A DNA stretch of 64,000 nucleotides from Cyclobacterium jeungdonense (GCF_010994275.1 NZ_WMCD01000006.1:248001-312000), one strand, 5' to 3'; positions 53,579 through 62,883 are shown, numbered from the stretch's first letter. Translations and numbers: made by a program. Notes: a model not told the origin generated them from the sequence alone.

Positions 53579-53742
53579 CCCATCCGACAATTCAAAAGAG
53601 GCGGCCTGCTACGCGTTGCTTACGTAAGATTCCCGATTTCTTTATTAAATTTTTCAAGTATAGCTTTAAGTTTGATAAAAAATTTGGTTTTTTAGCTAAT
53701 TAATTCACCGTACCTAACCTGAATCCCTCAATACTAGCGAAA

Positions 53743-54969
53743 ATGCGACTGAACTGGAAAACCACCAACCTAATTTACCTCTTGCTCTTTGTTTTTGTGT
53801 TTGGCTGTTCCAATCCATCAAACAGACAATCGGAGGAATCCCAAAAAGCTGAATCATCCGCACCTGGCCCCGTAATTATGGCCTATTACGTGCCGGAGCG
53901 CGACTACAAGCCGCAGGAGATACCCGTCGAAAAGCTTACCCACATTATTTACTCCTTTACCCATGTGATTGAGGGTGAAATGAAATTCAGAAATCCTGAG
54001 GAGGCAGGTCCAAAACTCAAGGCTTTGGTGAGGCAAAAGGAGCGCAATCCCCATCTTAAAGTGATGATCGCCTGTGGAGGTTGGGGAGCAGATGGTTTTT
54101 CAGATATGGCCCTGACGGAAGCGAGCCGGGCAAAATTTATAGAGAGTGCCGCTGCATTTATTGAAGCTTACCAATTGGACGGCATGGACATGGACTGGGA
54201 GTATCCGGGAATATCGGGTGCCGGTACCATGGCCCGGGAAGAAGATACGCAAAATTTCACCGCGCTGATGAAAGGCTTACGCAAAATGCTGGACGAATTT
54301 GATACACCAAAATTGCTGACCTTCGCTTCGGCAGGATGGAAGCGTTACTACGACCATATTGAGTTGAATGAGGTAATGAAATATGCCGATTACACCAATG
54401 TAATGACCTATGATCAGGTATCCGGGGTCTCTGAGTTTACCGGGCATCATACCCCTTTAGGAGAAGTGAGAAGTGAAGATATTGCGGGTACTCCCTTCCA
54501 CGATTACCTGGATAGCCTGTATCGGATTGGAGCAAATAAAGATCCCCATCCGCGTTCAGCTGAAAAAATAGTGGATTTCCTGATCAACGAAGGTGTTGAT
54601 CCCAACCAGATAGTCATTGGAAGTGCGTTTTACGGCCGGGTTTGGAAAGGCGTTCCTCCGGAAAACAACGGATTGTACCAACTTAGTGGGGGTATCCATA
54701 TTGGCTGGATGGCCTATCACCAAATCCGGGATAGGTACGAACCGGATAGCAGCTTTCAGCGCTATTGGGATGAGCAGGCACAAGCCCCCTATATGTACAA
54801 TGCTGCAGACAGCCTGATGGTGTCCTATGACGATACGGTTTCAGTAAGGGCAAAAACGAATTATACCCAGGAGAAAGGGCTGGGTGGTATTATGTTTTGG
54901 GAACTGGGCAACGATACCAAGGAGGAAGGAAGCTTGCTAGATGCCATTTATAAAGTGGCACAGGAGTAG
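53743..54969 (+). CDS. glycoside hydrolase family 18 lipoprotein (chitinase-like)
   Basis: Lipoprotein of 408 residues (lipobox FVFGC, C22). The GH18 TIM-barrel signature is complete: SFTHV on strand 1, VMIACGGWGADGF (SxGG-like), catalytic DGMDMDWEYPG with the proton-donor glutamate, MTYDQVSG, and the last-strand GGIMFWELGND tryptophan. A chitin or chitooligosaccharide hydrolase (EC 3.2.1.14 type) is the likely role; endo-beta-N-acetylglucosaminidase is possible. Anchored by lipid on the outer membrane face, it could release GlcNAc units for the NagB route at 12.3 kb. No chitin-binding domain is present. Confidence 0.9.
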   Translation: MRLNWKTTNLIYLLLFVFVFGCSNPSNRQSEESQKAESSAPGPVIMAYYVPERDYKPQEIPVEKLTHIIYSFTHVIEGEMKFRNPEEAGPKLKALVRQKERNPHLKVMIACGGWGADGFSDMALTEASRAKFIESAAAFIEAYQLDGMDMDWEYPGISGAGTMAREEDTQNFTALMKGLRKMLDEFDTPKLLTFASAGWKRYYDHIELNEVMKYADYTNVMTYDQVSGVSEFTGHHTPLGEVRSEDIAGTPFHDYLDSLYRIGANKDPHPRSAEKIVDFLINEGVDPNQIVIGSAFYGRVWKGVPPENNGLYQLSGGIHIGWMAYHQIRDRYEPDSSFQRYWDEQAQAPYMYNAADSLMVSYDDTVSVRAKTNYTQEKGLGGIMFWELGNDTKEEGSLLDAIYKVAQE

Positions 54970-55029
54970 CGTGGATTCAATAAAAAGTGACAACAGAACC
55001 ACTCATTGTTCTTCGTAACTCTTTTTTTT

Positions 55030-55120
55030 GTCACGAAGGACACAAAGGAGGCACTAAGAACACAAAGGTTTATTTCAAGCCCCTCTGAGTGCTTTGTGTT
55101 TTCTTTGAGCTCTTTGTGAC
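55030..55120. repeat. dispersed hairpin repeat GTCACGAAGG...TTTGTGAC, copy 1
   Basis: About 91 bases with ends GTCACGAAG and CTTTGTGAC (inverted) and inner CACAAAGGAGGCAC and GTGCTTTGTGTTTTC. The same block recurs at 55682-55772. This sequence type is a widespread dispersed repeat; it is noncoding. Confidence 0.85.
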
Positions 55121-55164
55121 TAAATTATTATCATATCATCTCCCTGGCTACCAGCTGGAGTCTG

Positions 55165-55265
55165 AAAAAAGGGTAGTTAAATACGCCGGACGTGCACGTC
55201 TTCCGACAGACGGCCGCAGGTGCTGGGGCGGTTGATGAAATACGATTGGAGTCATTTCAGGACGT
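55165..55265. repeat. dispersed GTGCACGTC repeat, copy 2
   Basis: CGCCGGACGTGCACGTCTTCC, AGACGGCCGCAGGTGCTGG and CGGTTGATGAAATACGATTG match the copy at 48710-48780 closely; the left ATTGCGAGC module is absent here. Confidence 0.75.
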
Positions 55266-55285
55266 ATTTTTACCACCCCCTGACT

Positions 55286-55308
55286 CCCCCTCCTAAAACA
55301 GGAGGGGG
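55286..55308. repeat. CCCCCTCCT...AGGAGGGGG hairpin repeat
   Basis: 9-bp perfect stem (55286-55294 and 55300-55308) with loop AAAAC and no T-run. The sequence type is another common dispersed repeat of bacterial genomes. Confidence 0.7.
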
Positions 55309-55500
55309 CCCGGAGGGAGGCGATTTGATGTCACTCCTAATTTTTTTTAACATGTTGAAATTCAAATAGGTAATAATAAATACCGTCATCTCGATTTCTG
55401 CGTTTGAAAAAAGTTAATGGTCGCCGTGACGAATCGCGTTTCCAGTGCCCACACCGGGTCATTGCGAGTGACGGAAAACGGGTCGCGGTTTCTCCAACGT

Positions 55501-55620
55501 CGTCATTGCGAGCGCCAGCGAAGCAATCTGAACCGGAGCGTTGACGTAAGGAGTACGAATTAAGGAAATTAAATACACCTGATGTGCACGTCTACCTTTA
55601 GACTGCGGCGGATGCTAGGA
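55501..55620. repeat. dispersed ATTGCGAGC + GTGCACGTC repeat, copy 3
   Basis: GTCATTGCGAGCGCCAGCG...GCAATCTG, then ACCTGATGTGCACGTCT and AGACTGCGGCGGATGCTAGG. It shares the two-module order of copy 1 (48643) with about the same spacing. Confidence 0.75.
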
Positions 55621-55681
55621 ACGTTCTCCCATCCAGCCAGGGCACCCAGAATTACTCTGTGCTTTCTTTATTTTTTTTTTT

Positions 55682-55772
55682 GTCACGAAGGGCACAAAGG
55701 AGGCACGAAGAACACAAAGATTTTTGTTAATCCCCTCTGTGCCCTTTGCGGTTTCTTTGAGCTATTTGTGAC
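55682..55772. repeat. dispersed hairpin repeat GTCACGAAGG...TTTGTGAC, copy 2
   Basis: Close match over about 91 bases to the copy at 55030-55120, in the same orientation, with ends GTCACGAAG and ATTTGTGAC. Confidence 0.85.
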
Positions 55773-56031
55773 TGAATAAGTTTATAGGTATTGCGCAGAA
55801 ATTTTTTTCGCGGAAACAAGGCAGAATAAAAATTATTTTTTTATATTTAAGATATATACAGCAAAAAAAATGCATTTCAAAAACATTAAAATGTTTCACA
55901 ACAGTCTTGTTTTTGGGTTAATTTTTTGCTCAATCGCTTGAACTGGTAGACCCAATTTTATACTCTTATTCAACGTAACAGAATTGAATTTTTGATAAAC
56001 ATAAAGTTACCATTGAGATACCGGTAGTTCC
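55773..56031. other. AT-rich leader region before the polysaccharide locus
   Basis: 259 bases, very AT-rich, between the repeat cluster and the first polysaccharide gene. No exact promoter pair was found; a TTAATTTTTTGC near 55919 is only a rough -7 match. Together with 54970-55772 this makes 1062 bases with no supported gene. Confidence 0.45.
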
Positions 56032-56712
56032 ATGTACAAGACCTCATTTAAACATAGTGAATTCCATGAAAGGGTAGAAGGAAATCAAGCATCAAATGAT
56101 CAGCTGAGAGAAAATAGCTACCCTCTAAAAATAAAAAACGGATTTGATTTTTTCATGGCGTTTACCTTTTTGATAGTAATTGCTACCTGGTTATTTCCTC
56201 TTATTGCCCTGCTGATAAAAGTCGGTTCGAAGGGTCCGGTGATTTTCAGGCAATTGCGACATGGAAAGGACAACAAGCCCTTTTATTGCCTAAAGTTCCG
56301 GACCATGGTGGTAAACGATAAAGCGGATACGGTACAGGCCAAAAAGGGGGATATCCGCATTACCAAATTCGGATCTTTTTTGAGAAGAAGCAGCTTGGAT
56401 GAGTTACCCCAGTTGATCAATATAATAAGAGGAGAAATGTCGCTGATCGGTCCCAGGCCCCATGCGGTGCCCATGAATGAAATTTTCTCGGATAGGATTG
56501 CAGGTTATATGGACCGGCATGCCATCAAGCCGGGTCTTACGGGTCTGGCCCAATCCAGGGGATACAGAGGGGAGATCCAAAGCTATCAGGATTTGTATTT
56601 CAGGTACCGGCTGGATCTGTTTTACCTTAAGAAATGGAATTTATTGTTGGATGTAAAAATTCTGATTTGGACAGCTTATTCGTTATTGTTTGATAATAAG
56701 AATGCGTATTGA
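56032..56712 (+). CDS. initiating sugar transferase of the surface polysaccharide pathway (WcaJ-type)
   Basis: Polyprenyl-phosphate sugar-1-phosphate transferase of 226 residues, which starts capsule or O-antigen repeat synthesis on undecaprenyl phosphate. The membrane helix is at about 38-63, then LKFRTM (87-92), SLDELPQL (121-128), GEMSLIGPRPH (134-144) and KPGLTGLAQ. Only the catalytic C-terminal domain is present (no N-terminal membrane-sensor half of full-length WcaJ/WbaP), the short form common in Bacteroidota. First of a set of surface-glycan genes; the glycosyltransferase downstream faces it. Confidence 0.93.
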   Translation: MYKTSFKHSEFHERVEGNQASNDQLRENSYPLKIKNGFDFFMAFTFLIVIATWLFPLIALLIKVGSKGPVIFRQLRHGKDNKPFYCLKFRTMVVNDKADTVQAKKGDIRITKFGSFLRRSSLDELPQLINIIRGEMSLIGPRPHAVPMNEIFSDRIAGYMDRHAIKPGLTGLAQSRGYRGEIQSYQDLYFRYRLDLFYLKKWNLLLDVKILIWTAYSLLFDNKNAY

Positions 56713-56772
56713 GAAAAGCGATTTATATCTTAATGCCTATATGGATTTTGGTAAATATTATGCTGTAAGGAA

Positions 56773-58065
56773 TTATACCCTTACAGTGGAATTTTGGCTC
56801 CTCATGCGCCTTACTGGGAAATGTAAAACTTCATATTCAAAGTTGGTCATGATACTTTCTAGCGACAAGTGATTTTCTGCATACCGTCGTGCATTATCGG
56901 AAATTATTCGGTTGTTATTTTCCCCGGATACAGCTTTTACAATACCATCCTGCAATGCATGAGAATCATCGGGATCAATGATGATTCCTGTGTTAAATTT
57001 GTGGATAGTATTATACAATTCGGAGCCTTTCATTGCCGTGACTAAGGAAACACCTCCAACTGACCAAATGGTCGTTAATTTGGAAGGTAACATCAGATCA
57101 GTGGCATTGGATTTTTGTAGAACCAGATGAAGGTCAGCCAGATTAAGCATTTTTTTAAATTTTTCAAGTGGCTGAAGGGGTATAAATATCACATTGGTTA
57201 ATCCCATGTTTTCCTTTTGGGCGACCAGATGCTCCACGTAGGGGCCTGAACCGCAGATGATAAATTGAATTTGTTTATCGTATTCCAGGTTTTTGGCTGT
57301 TAGCAATATACGTTCCAGACCTTGCTTCTCACCAATAGCCCCCGAGTAGAGTACAAATTTATCATTAGGGCTAAAGCCAAACTCTTTTTTGAGTTCTGCT
57401 TTGTCTTGTAAGGGATAGAATAGTTCAGTGTTTACCCAGTTTGAAAAAAGATAAATATCCTTGTGGGATTTTTGCCTGATTTTATGAGCCATCGCAGTTG
57501 AAATTGTACTTATTTGGTCCGCATTGTTAAAAATGTACCGCTCAATTTTGAGCAAAATACTTATCAGACTTTGAAATCGAATCAATTTAAGGTCTCTAGC
57601 CGCCTCTATTTGTAAATCCTGAATATGATAGGTGAATTGATTATCTTGAATTTTTTTGACTAATACGCCCAATATCCCCAGAAGAAGAGAGGGTGATACC
57701 GTAATTACCTGATCAAATTGAAATTTAGACATTACTCCGACTAACTTAAAAAAGGCGCTAACCAGAAATGAACAATCCAATAGCATTCTTCGGATGGCAG
57801 TGGGTTTGCAGGGAATGTAAGCAGGGCAGCGGAAAACATTAATTTTACCACCGGACGGAAACGATTGGGTTTCGCACTGGTACCAAAATTTCCTTTTGAC
57901 ATAGGGTTCCTGTATTTGCCAATAGGGATAATAAGGATAGGTAGTGATGACGGTACATTCATGACCCCTGCTTGCCAACCAATGAATCATCTCTCCCGAG
58001 TATTTCCCAATTCCGGTTGGTTCTGGAGCATAGTTGTAGCCTATCAAAAGAATTTTCTTCTTCAT
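56773..58065 (-). CDS. glycosyltransferase, WcaI/WbuB-like (GT4)
   Basis: GT-B transferase of 430 residues. N-terminus LLIGYNYAPEPTGIGKYSGEM, then TYPYYPYWQI, the mid-domain VLYSGAIGEKQGLERIL and the C-terminal IIDPDDSHALQDGI region fit colanic-acid WcaI and O-antigen WbuB proteins. Acceptor and donor are unknown. The open frame runs 54 codons further upstream, but that part is lysine- and tyrosine-rich with no family match, so ATG 58065 is used. Its 3' end is 60 bases from the sugar transferase's; a hairpin (CTGTAAGG 56763-56770, CCTTACAG 56779-56786) lies at the junction but has no T-run. Confidence 0.88.
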   Translation of the reverse strand: MKKKILLIGYNYAPEPTGIGKYSGEMIHWLASRGHECTVITTYPYYPYWQIQEPYVKRKFWYQCETQSFPSGGKINVFRCPAYIPCKPTAIRRMLLDCSFLVSAFFKLVGVMSKFQFDQVITVSPSLLLGILGVLVKKIQDNQFTYHIQDLQIEAARDLKLIRFQSLISILLKIERYIFNNADQISTISTAMAHKIRQKSHKDIYLFSNWVNTELFYPLQDKAELKKEFGFSPNDKFVLYSGAIGEKQGLERILLTAKNLEYDKQIQFIICGSGPYVEHLVAQKENMGLTNVIFIPLQPLEKFKKMLNLADLHLVLQKSNATDLMLPSKLTTIWSVGGVSLVTAMKGSELYNTIHKFNTGIIIDPDDSHALQDGIVKAVSGENNNRIISDNARRYAENHLSLESIMTNFEYEVLHFPVRRMRSQNSTVRV

Positions 58066-58530
58066 TTGAAATCCTGTTAACATCTTCAATAAATCCTGAA
58101 GGACTCTACAATAAGATAGTTTTAAATTTGAATAAAGATATTTATAGTTTGGTTGGTCAGTTCTTGATAAATATCCTTTATTAAAGTTAGTAATTAGTAA
58201 GGTCTTGCAGGGTACTGATACATTCAATATAGTAATAATAATAGGAAAAAATAAATAATGTCACTACTAAAATGGGGTTTAAATATAAAAAAACGAAATA
58301 CACTTATTTTTCTTACTTTTCTGGCCTGTTTGAATATTGAATAATAGCAATTTTATATTAACTTTTTATTATATTTTATTAAACAGAATAAATAATTTTA
58401 TGAAAAAATAATTTTATTTTTTATTCCTTAGACAGTTATTTTTCTTAGCAAATTAATTTTTTTAAGCATTAATTTTCAGAAAAGACATCCTTTGATCTAT
58501 TTTTTATTTGGTTTCTTAGTATGTTTGGAT
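58066..58530. other. 465-base AT-rich divergent promoter region in the polysaccharide locus
   Basis: Extremely AT-rich spacer between divergently transcribed glycosyltransferase and Wzi-like genes. It must hold both promoters, but no exact TTG/TAnnTTTG pair was recognised. Confidence 0.45.
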
Positions 58531-60003
58531 ATGAAGTTAGTATGGAATGTTTTCCTGTTTATGCTGTTTGGTATCCATCAGGTTTCAGGTCAATTTCTAG
58601 ATTCTCTCAAAATTGAAACAGGACTTAGTATGGTCGTTGCTTCGAAGGATTACCCTCCTTTCTGGATACAAGCCAACCAATTCGGTACGGTTGGTAGTGA
58701 AAGGCAGTTGGATCTTATTCCACACCTGTCCGTTGAAAACAGTCACTATTTTCGATTGGGCAAGTCGAAAATTGAAACAACAGAAGCCAATTTTCACCTG
58801 GGGTATGGCCTGGATGTATATGCCAATAATGGCTTTAATTCCGTTTTTGCGAAAGAAGCATTTGTTCGGCTGGGGTATCAGCAATGGGAGTTAAGGGCGG
58901 GAAGGTTTGCCGAACTTATTGGCGAACTGGATCCTGAGCTTTCAAGTGGTTCCTTTGCAGTTAGTGGCAATGCCTTGCCCATTCCCAAACTGACTTTTAT
59001 AGTTAATCGCTTTACCGATGTTCCGGGGACAAGGGGATTTTTGCAGTTTAAAGGACAGTATTCCCATGGTTGGCTGGGGAACTCCCATTCCGTGAAAAAT
59101 GCATTTTTGCATGAGAAGGTTTTATACTTGAAAGCCGGAAGGAAGCCATTCAGTTTCTATGCAGGGTTGATGCATTTCGCCCAATGGGGTGGAGAACATC
59201 AGCGTGGACCAATGCCTGGACGATTTAAAGATTATTTACGGATCATCGTGGGGGCCTCCGGAGATCCGGATGATCCGGTTTACCAACAGGGTGCGGGATC
59301 CGTTGATGTAGCCAATGCGGTAGGCAATCACATGATCAATTCCGATATCGGCCTGGAGGTAAGGCTGGCCAAATCCAGACTAAAACTCTATACCCAAACC
59401 ATATTTTCTAAAGGGAGGGGGGATAGTTCCAATTTAAGCAGGAGGGATGATCTGGTTGCATTTAACATGTTCGGAAAAGACCGAATGGTAGGATTAAGTT
59501 GGACTACCGACAGAAAATCATGGGTAGAAAAAGTATTGCTGGAAGGTATTTATACCAAAGAGCAGGGAGGCGATATTATTTTCAATGGCAGGTTTAATTA
59601 TTATAACAATGCTACCTATGCTACAGGATGGGTGTATCAGGAAAACATTATCGGTACTCCTTTATTTATTTCACAAAATCAGGCTGCAAATTATGAATTG
59701 GATCCCAATGGCATAGGAGGGTTGAGCGTAGTGAGTAATAGGATCGTTGGGTATCACGGCGGAATAATGGGAAGCCTGGGTAAACATATGCGTTATCGTA
59801 CATTGATTACCTTTGTAAGTCATTTCGGCAACTACTACAACGATGCCTATTTTACTCCAAACAAAAAGCAATCATATTTTCTGTTAGAACTAAGCCATCG
59901 GCTGAATCCCAAAATTAGTGTTGTTACTGCCATTGCTCTGGATAGGGGAGAATTATCAAATAATGTTGGAGCACAATTGGCAGTGGAATGGACGGTAAAA
60001 TGA
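58531..60003 (+). CDS. capsule assembly Wzi-family outer-membrane protein
   Basis: Protein of 490 residues with a signal peptide (MKLVWNVFLFMLFGIHQVSG) and a barrel of the capsule assembly Wzi family: NQFGTVGSERQLDLIPHL, SAVSGNALPIPKLTF-type segment (SFAVSGNALPIPKL), HGWLGNSHSVKNAFLHEK and GLMHFAQWGGEHQ. Wzi-type barrels help hold or export capsular polysaccharide at the outer membrane. Placing it beside polysaccharide genes supports that. ATG 58531 starts the signal peptide; the frame extends 13 codons upstream to a TTG. Confidence 0.87.
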   Translation: MKLVWNVFLFMLFGIHQVSGQFLDSLKIETGLSMVVASKDYPPFWIQANQFGTVGSERQLDLIPHLSVENSHYFRLGKSKIETTEANFHLGYGLDVYANNGFNSVFAKEAFVRLGYQQWELRAGRFAELIGELDPELSSGSFAVSGNALPIPKLTFIVNRFTDVPGTRGFLQFKGQYSHGWLGNSHSVKNAFLHEKVLYLKAGRKPFSFYAGLMHFAQWGGEHQRGPMPGRFKDYLRIIVGASGDPDDPVYQQGAGSVDVANAVGNHMINSDIGLEVRLAKSRLKLYTQTIFSKGRGDSSNLSRRDDLVAFNMFGKDRMVGLSWTTDRKSWVEKVLLEGIYTKEQGGDIIFNGRFNYYNNATYATGWVYQENIIGTPLFISQNQAANYELDPNGIGGLSVVSNRIVGYHGGIMGSLGKHMRYRTLITFVSHFGNYYNDAYFTPNKKQSYFLLELSHRLNPKISVVTAIALDRGELSNNVGAQLAVEWTVK

Positions 60004-60138
60004 GGAAATTTTCAAATGGGAATATTGAGTTCCCTATCGACCTTCCATTAGTGTACAATAATTTTTTTTATTTTTTGTATAAAAATATTTAATAATGATT
60101 ATATTTAGTAGAAAAAAAATAGTCATATACTGGGGATC

Positions 60139-61083
60139 ATGATCGCTACCCTAAAAAGAATGAAATGGATTTATGTGGTGTATAATTTTTTTCATCATAA
60201 AAAATTAGCTTATCTCAAACCACTTTATGAAAAGTTTGGTTTAAGAAAGCGATATTTCCAGACCGTATCTAGTAAAGATTTTAATGAAAATGATCCGTTA
60301 ATAGGTCCTACATTGGATCGATTAAATTCGGCCAAGGAACTTCCACGACATCCATCATTTGCTGATCTACCCGAAAATATTAAGGAGGCGTTGCTTCCCT
60401 GGTCTGAGGAAGGCTATGCAGTACTTGAGCAATTTTTTTCGGCTGAACAGGTAGCATCTATCAACGATCAAATTGAAAAATTGGCAAAATCAAATCAATT
60501 GCAGATCCGGGAAGGGCGGAAAATGATGTTTGCCGTTAATCATTCTCCAAAGCTCCGTGCCGAAGCAAGCCCGGGACGTTTGGAAAAAATTCTTGAAATG
60601 CTGTTGGGAAGGCCGGTGTCCTTATTTCAAAGTGTGAATTTCTATAGAGGAAGTGAAGATCCTGCCCACTCTGATTTTATTCACATGTCTACCTATCCTT
60701 ATGGGTTTCTTATAGCAGTATGGATTGCCCTGGAGGATATCGATATGGATAATGGTCCATTATTTTATTATCCCGGTAGTCATAAATTAAAATATGTAAT
60801 GAACAGTGACTTTGACCATGGTGGAAATAGTTGGATGTTAGGGAAAAATTACCGGGAAAAGTATTCCAATAAAATTGCTAGTGTCCTGGCGGATACCGAT
60901 TTTAAAATAAAGTATTTTACCGCTAAAAAAGGGGACGTGTTAATCTGGCACGCCAATCTATTACATGGAGGGGCCAAGGTAGAAAATGGAGACAGGACCC
61001 GAAAGAGCATGGTGATGCACTATTTTGCTTCGGATGTAATTAGGTATCATGAAATTACCCAGAGGCCTTCATTCCAATCTTAG
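60139..61083 (+). CDS. phytanoyl-CoA dioxygenase (PhyH) family oxygenase
   Basis: Iron(II)/2-oxoglutarate-dependent oxygenase of 314 residues. The facial triad is visible: H177 and D179 in AHSDFIHM, and H276 in WHANLLHGGAK; the conserved LEDIDMDNGPLFYYPGSHK lies between, and R288 in the RTRKS segment may bind 2-oxoglutarate. PhyH proteins hydroxylate varied small molecules, including lipids and secondary metabolites. In this locus it may modify a sugar or lipid part of the surface polymer, an inference from position only. It is in the same direction as the wzi-like gene, 135 bases after it. Confidence 0.87.
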   Translation: MIATLKRMKWIYVVYNFFHHKKLAYLKPLYEKFGLRKRYFQTVSSKDFNENDPLIGPTLDRLNSAKELPRHPSFADLPENIKEALLPWSEEGYAVLEQFFSAEQVASINDQIEKLAKSNQLQIREGRKMMFAVNHSPKLRAEASPGRLEKILEMLLGRPVSLFQSVNFYRGSEDPAHSDFIHMSTYPYGFLIAVWIALEDIDMDNGPLFYYPGSHKLKYVMNSDFDHGGNSWMLGKNYREKYSNKIASVLADTDFKIKYFTAKKGDVLIWHANLLHGGAKVENGDRTRKSMVMHYFASDVIRYHEITQRPSFQS

Positions 61084-61177
61084 AAATTTATTTTCTGTTA
61101 AGCAATATAACTTCAATCAATTGGTACTAGGCTGCTTTTTTGAACAGGTTAAAACTAGAATTTTTAACTTAGTAATT

Positions 61178-61720
61178 ATGAAAAAGAGCTAATTTACCGA
61201 AGAATAGATCATCAACATCCTCAAACTGCAGGAGGAAGGCCTCAAAGTAGAAGAGATATGCAGGAAGCATGGAATTAGTGCTAGCACATTTTACGTCTGG
61301 TGGAGCAAATACTCAGGCATGGAAGTACAGGAACTCCGTCGCCTCAGAAGTCTGGAGGAGGAAAACAGCCGGTTAAAAAAAAGTGGCTAACCAAAGCCTG
61401 GAAATCGACATGATAAAAGATATATTATCAAAAAAGCCCTGACGCCCATGCAAAAGCAAGAACACGTGGTCTACCTTAAAGATACCTACAAGGTGTCCCC
61501 TGCATAGGCGTGCAGCGTCTTATCGGTATCCAGAACCACAAAATATTACCAGAAGAAAATGCCAGCAAAAGATGCCCAGATCAAAACGATGATTGAGCAG
61601 GTCATAGGTTGTAGCAGAAAAGGCAGAAACAAGGTGATCTGCCTGGTAAAGAAAAAGTATCCTCATATCAGTGGGAGTAAGATCAGGCGCGTGTATGAGT
61701 TGGAGGGCTTTAGCTTATAC
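61178..61720 (+). pseudogene. broken IS3-family insertion sequence (orfA and start of orfB)
   Basis: Read from ATG 61178, the frame begins K-K-S then stop, F-T-E-E then stop, followed by IINILKLQEEGLKVEEICRK and STFYVWWSKY, GMEVQELRRLRSLEEEN: the IS3-type orfA helix-turn-helix and leucine zipper with two in-frame stops near the start. After an A8 run around 61375 the reading frame shifts to VANQSLEIDMIKDILSKK, then orfB N-terminal homology ends near GSKIRRVYELEGFSLY (about 61719). The DDE integrase core is missing. It is a dead, truncated copy. An 82-codon frame at 61559-61807 that looks open is part of this remnant, not a gene. Confidence 0.85.
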
Positions 61721-61835
61721 CTCGTGGATACTTACGATACGATCTTCCACCTAATGGCTGCGGATGACGAATATCCTGATATGAGATACAGGATAATATT
61801 GTCGTGAGGCAATTTATTTCCGTAATTAGAATGGT

Positions 61836-62864
61836 CTATGGTCTAAGAAAGAGAAGTATCATTTTAACCCTATTTTTAACCTGATCAAAAAACATACCAT
61901 AACTATTAGTTTTAATAATAAATAATATTCTATAAAATAGCGAAAATTTTAGATAATAGTATTTTAAGGTGTAAAGTCTTTTTTGGTAAAATGCTTCCCA
62001 AACAATATTTCTATTAAGGTTTATATTGGTACAATTATTGAATACTTTAGTAAATTTTTCGAGTAATGCTAAACTCGAACATATTTGATTGATTTCTTTA
62101 TTATTAAATTTTTTAGGGGTAAAATAGTAACTTAAAATTTCAGCGTGATACTTCTCAACATCAACCAAATGACTATCTAAATAGAACAACATATTTCTCT
62201 TAACCTGTTTAATAGCCATGTCCCTATATTCACTTTTTTTAATAACCTGCCAAAGGCTATTTTCATTAACCCTGTACTTCACTAAAATTTGGGGAATAAT
62301 ATAGAACTTATACACTCTGGATAAATTCCAAATCAATTCAAAATCTTCGGAAAAATCAACAGTATATTTACCAATAGACTTAACAATTTCCTTGTTAAAA
62401 ATCATAGTAGGATGAAAAATCCAGCACGAAAAATTTAAATTATAATAGTAATACTCAGGATTAAGTCTATGATTCTCTAACTTTTCCCCATTCATATCAA
62501 TCTTTTGAACCCAGCACGAATAAAGAGCGCCATCAGGATTCTTTTCAATAAAGTCGATTTGCTTTTCCAATCGATGGGGAAGAGATATATCATCCGCATC
62601 CATCCTGGCTATCCAATCCCCCTCGGCAAGGTCTATACCTCGATTGAGGGTTTTAGAAATTCCCAAATTAGAAGAATTTTGATAAAATTTAATTCTTGAA
62701 TCAAAAAATGACCGAATAATCTCAACACTTCTATCTGTAGAGCCATCATCAATTATAATAAATTCAAAATCTTTATAAGTCTGGGCCAATACACTCTCTA
62801 TAGCTTCTTCTAGGAATTTTTCGCCATTGAAAACTGGCATTAAAAAAGACACAAAAGGCTTCAT
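61836..62864 (-). CDS. glycosyltransferase family 2
   Basis: GT-A transferase of 342 residues. N-terminus SFLMPVFNGEKFLEEAIESV, IIIDDGSTDRS and RMDADDISLPHRLEKQ (D-x-D-type nucleotide-sugar site) are standard GT2. The C-terminal part (about 200-342) is lysine-, tyrosine- and asparagine-rich, as in AT-rich surface-glycan genes. Donor and acceptor are unknown. It lies 19 bases after the FkbM gene in the same direction and probably belongs to one operon with it and the ABC ATPase gene at the right edge. Confidence 0.9.
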   Translation of the reverse strand: MKPFVSFLMPVFNGEKFLEEAIESVLAQTYKDFEFIIIDDGSTDRSVEIIRSFFDSRIKFYQNSSNLGISKTLNRGIDLAEGDWIARMDADDISLPHRLEKQIDFIEKNPDGALYSCWVQKIDMNGEKLENHRLNPEYYYYNLNFSCWIFHPTMIFNKEIVKSIGKYTVDFSEDFELIWNLSRVYKFYIIPQILVKYRVNENSLWQVIKKSEYRDMAIKQVKRNMLFYLDSHLVDVEKYHAEILSYYFTPKKFNNKEINQICSSLALLEKFTKVFNNCTNINLNRNIVWEAFYQKRLYTLKYYYLKFSLFYRILFIIKTNSYGMFFDQVKNRVKMILLFLRP

Positions 62865-62883
62865 AATGTAAATAAATTATATT

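Noticed and set aside
55582..55779. 65-codon open frame in the repeat cluster
   Set aside because: Crosses two dispersed repeats and reads through their palindromes; composition is not protein-like.
56763..56786. Hairpin at the sugar transferase / glycosyltransferase junction as a terminator
   Set aside because: The 8-bp stem is perfect but has no T-run on either side and overlaps the coding end of the glycosyltransferase, so it is not listed as a terminator.
57741..58227. 54-residue extension of the WcaI-like glycosyltransferase
   Set aside because: No similarity to the family before MKKKILLIGYNYAPEP, and the extension has no start context; ATG 58065 fits the family.
61559..61807. 82-codon open frame as an independent gene
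   Set aside because: Its N-terminal half is the orfB start of the broken IS3 element and the rest is fused flanking sequence.
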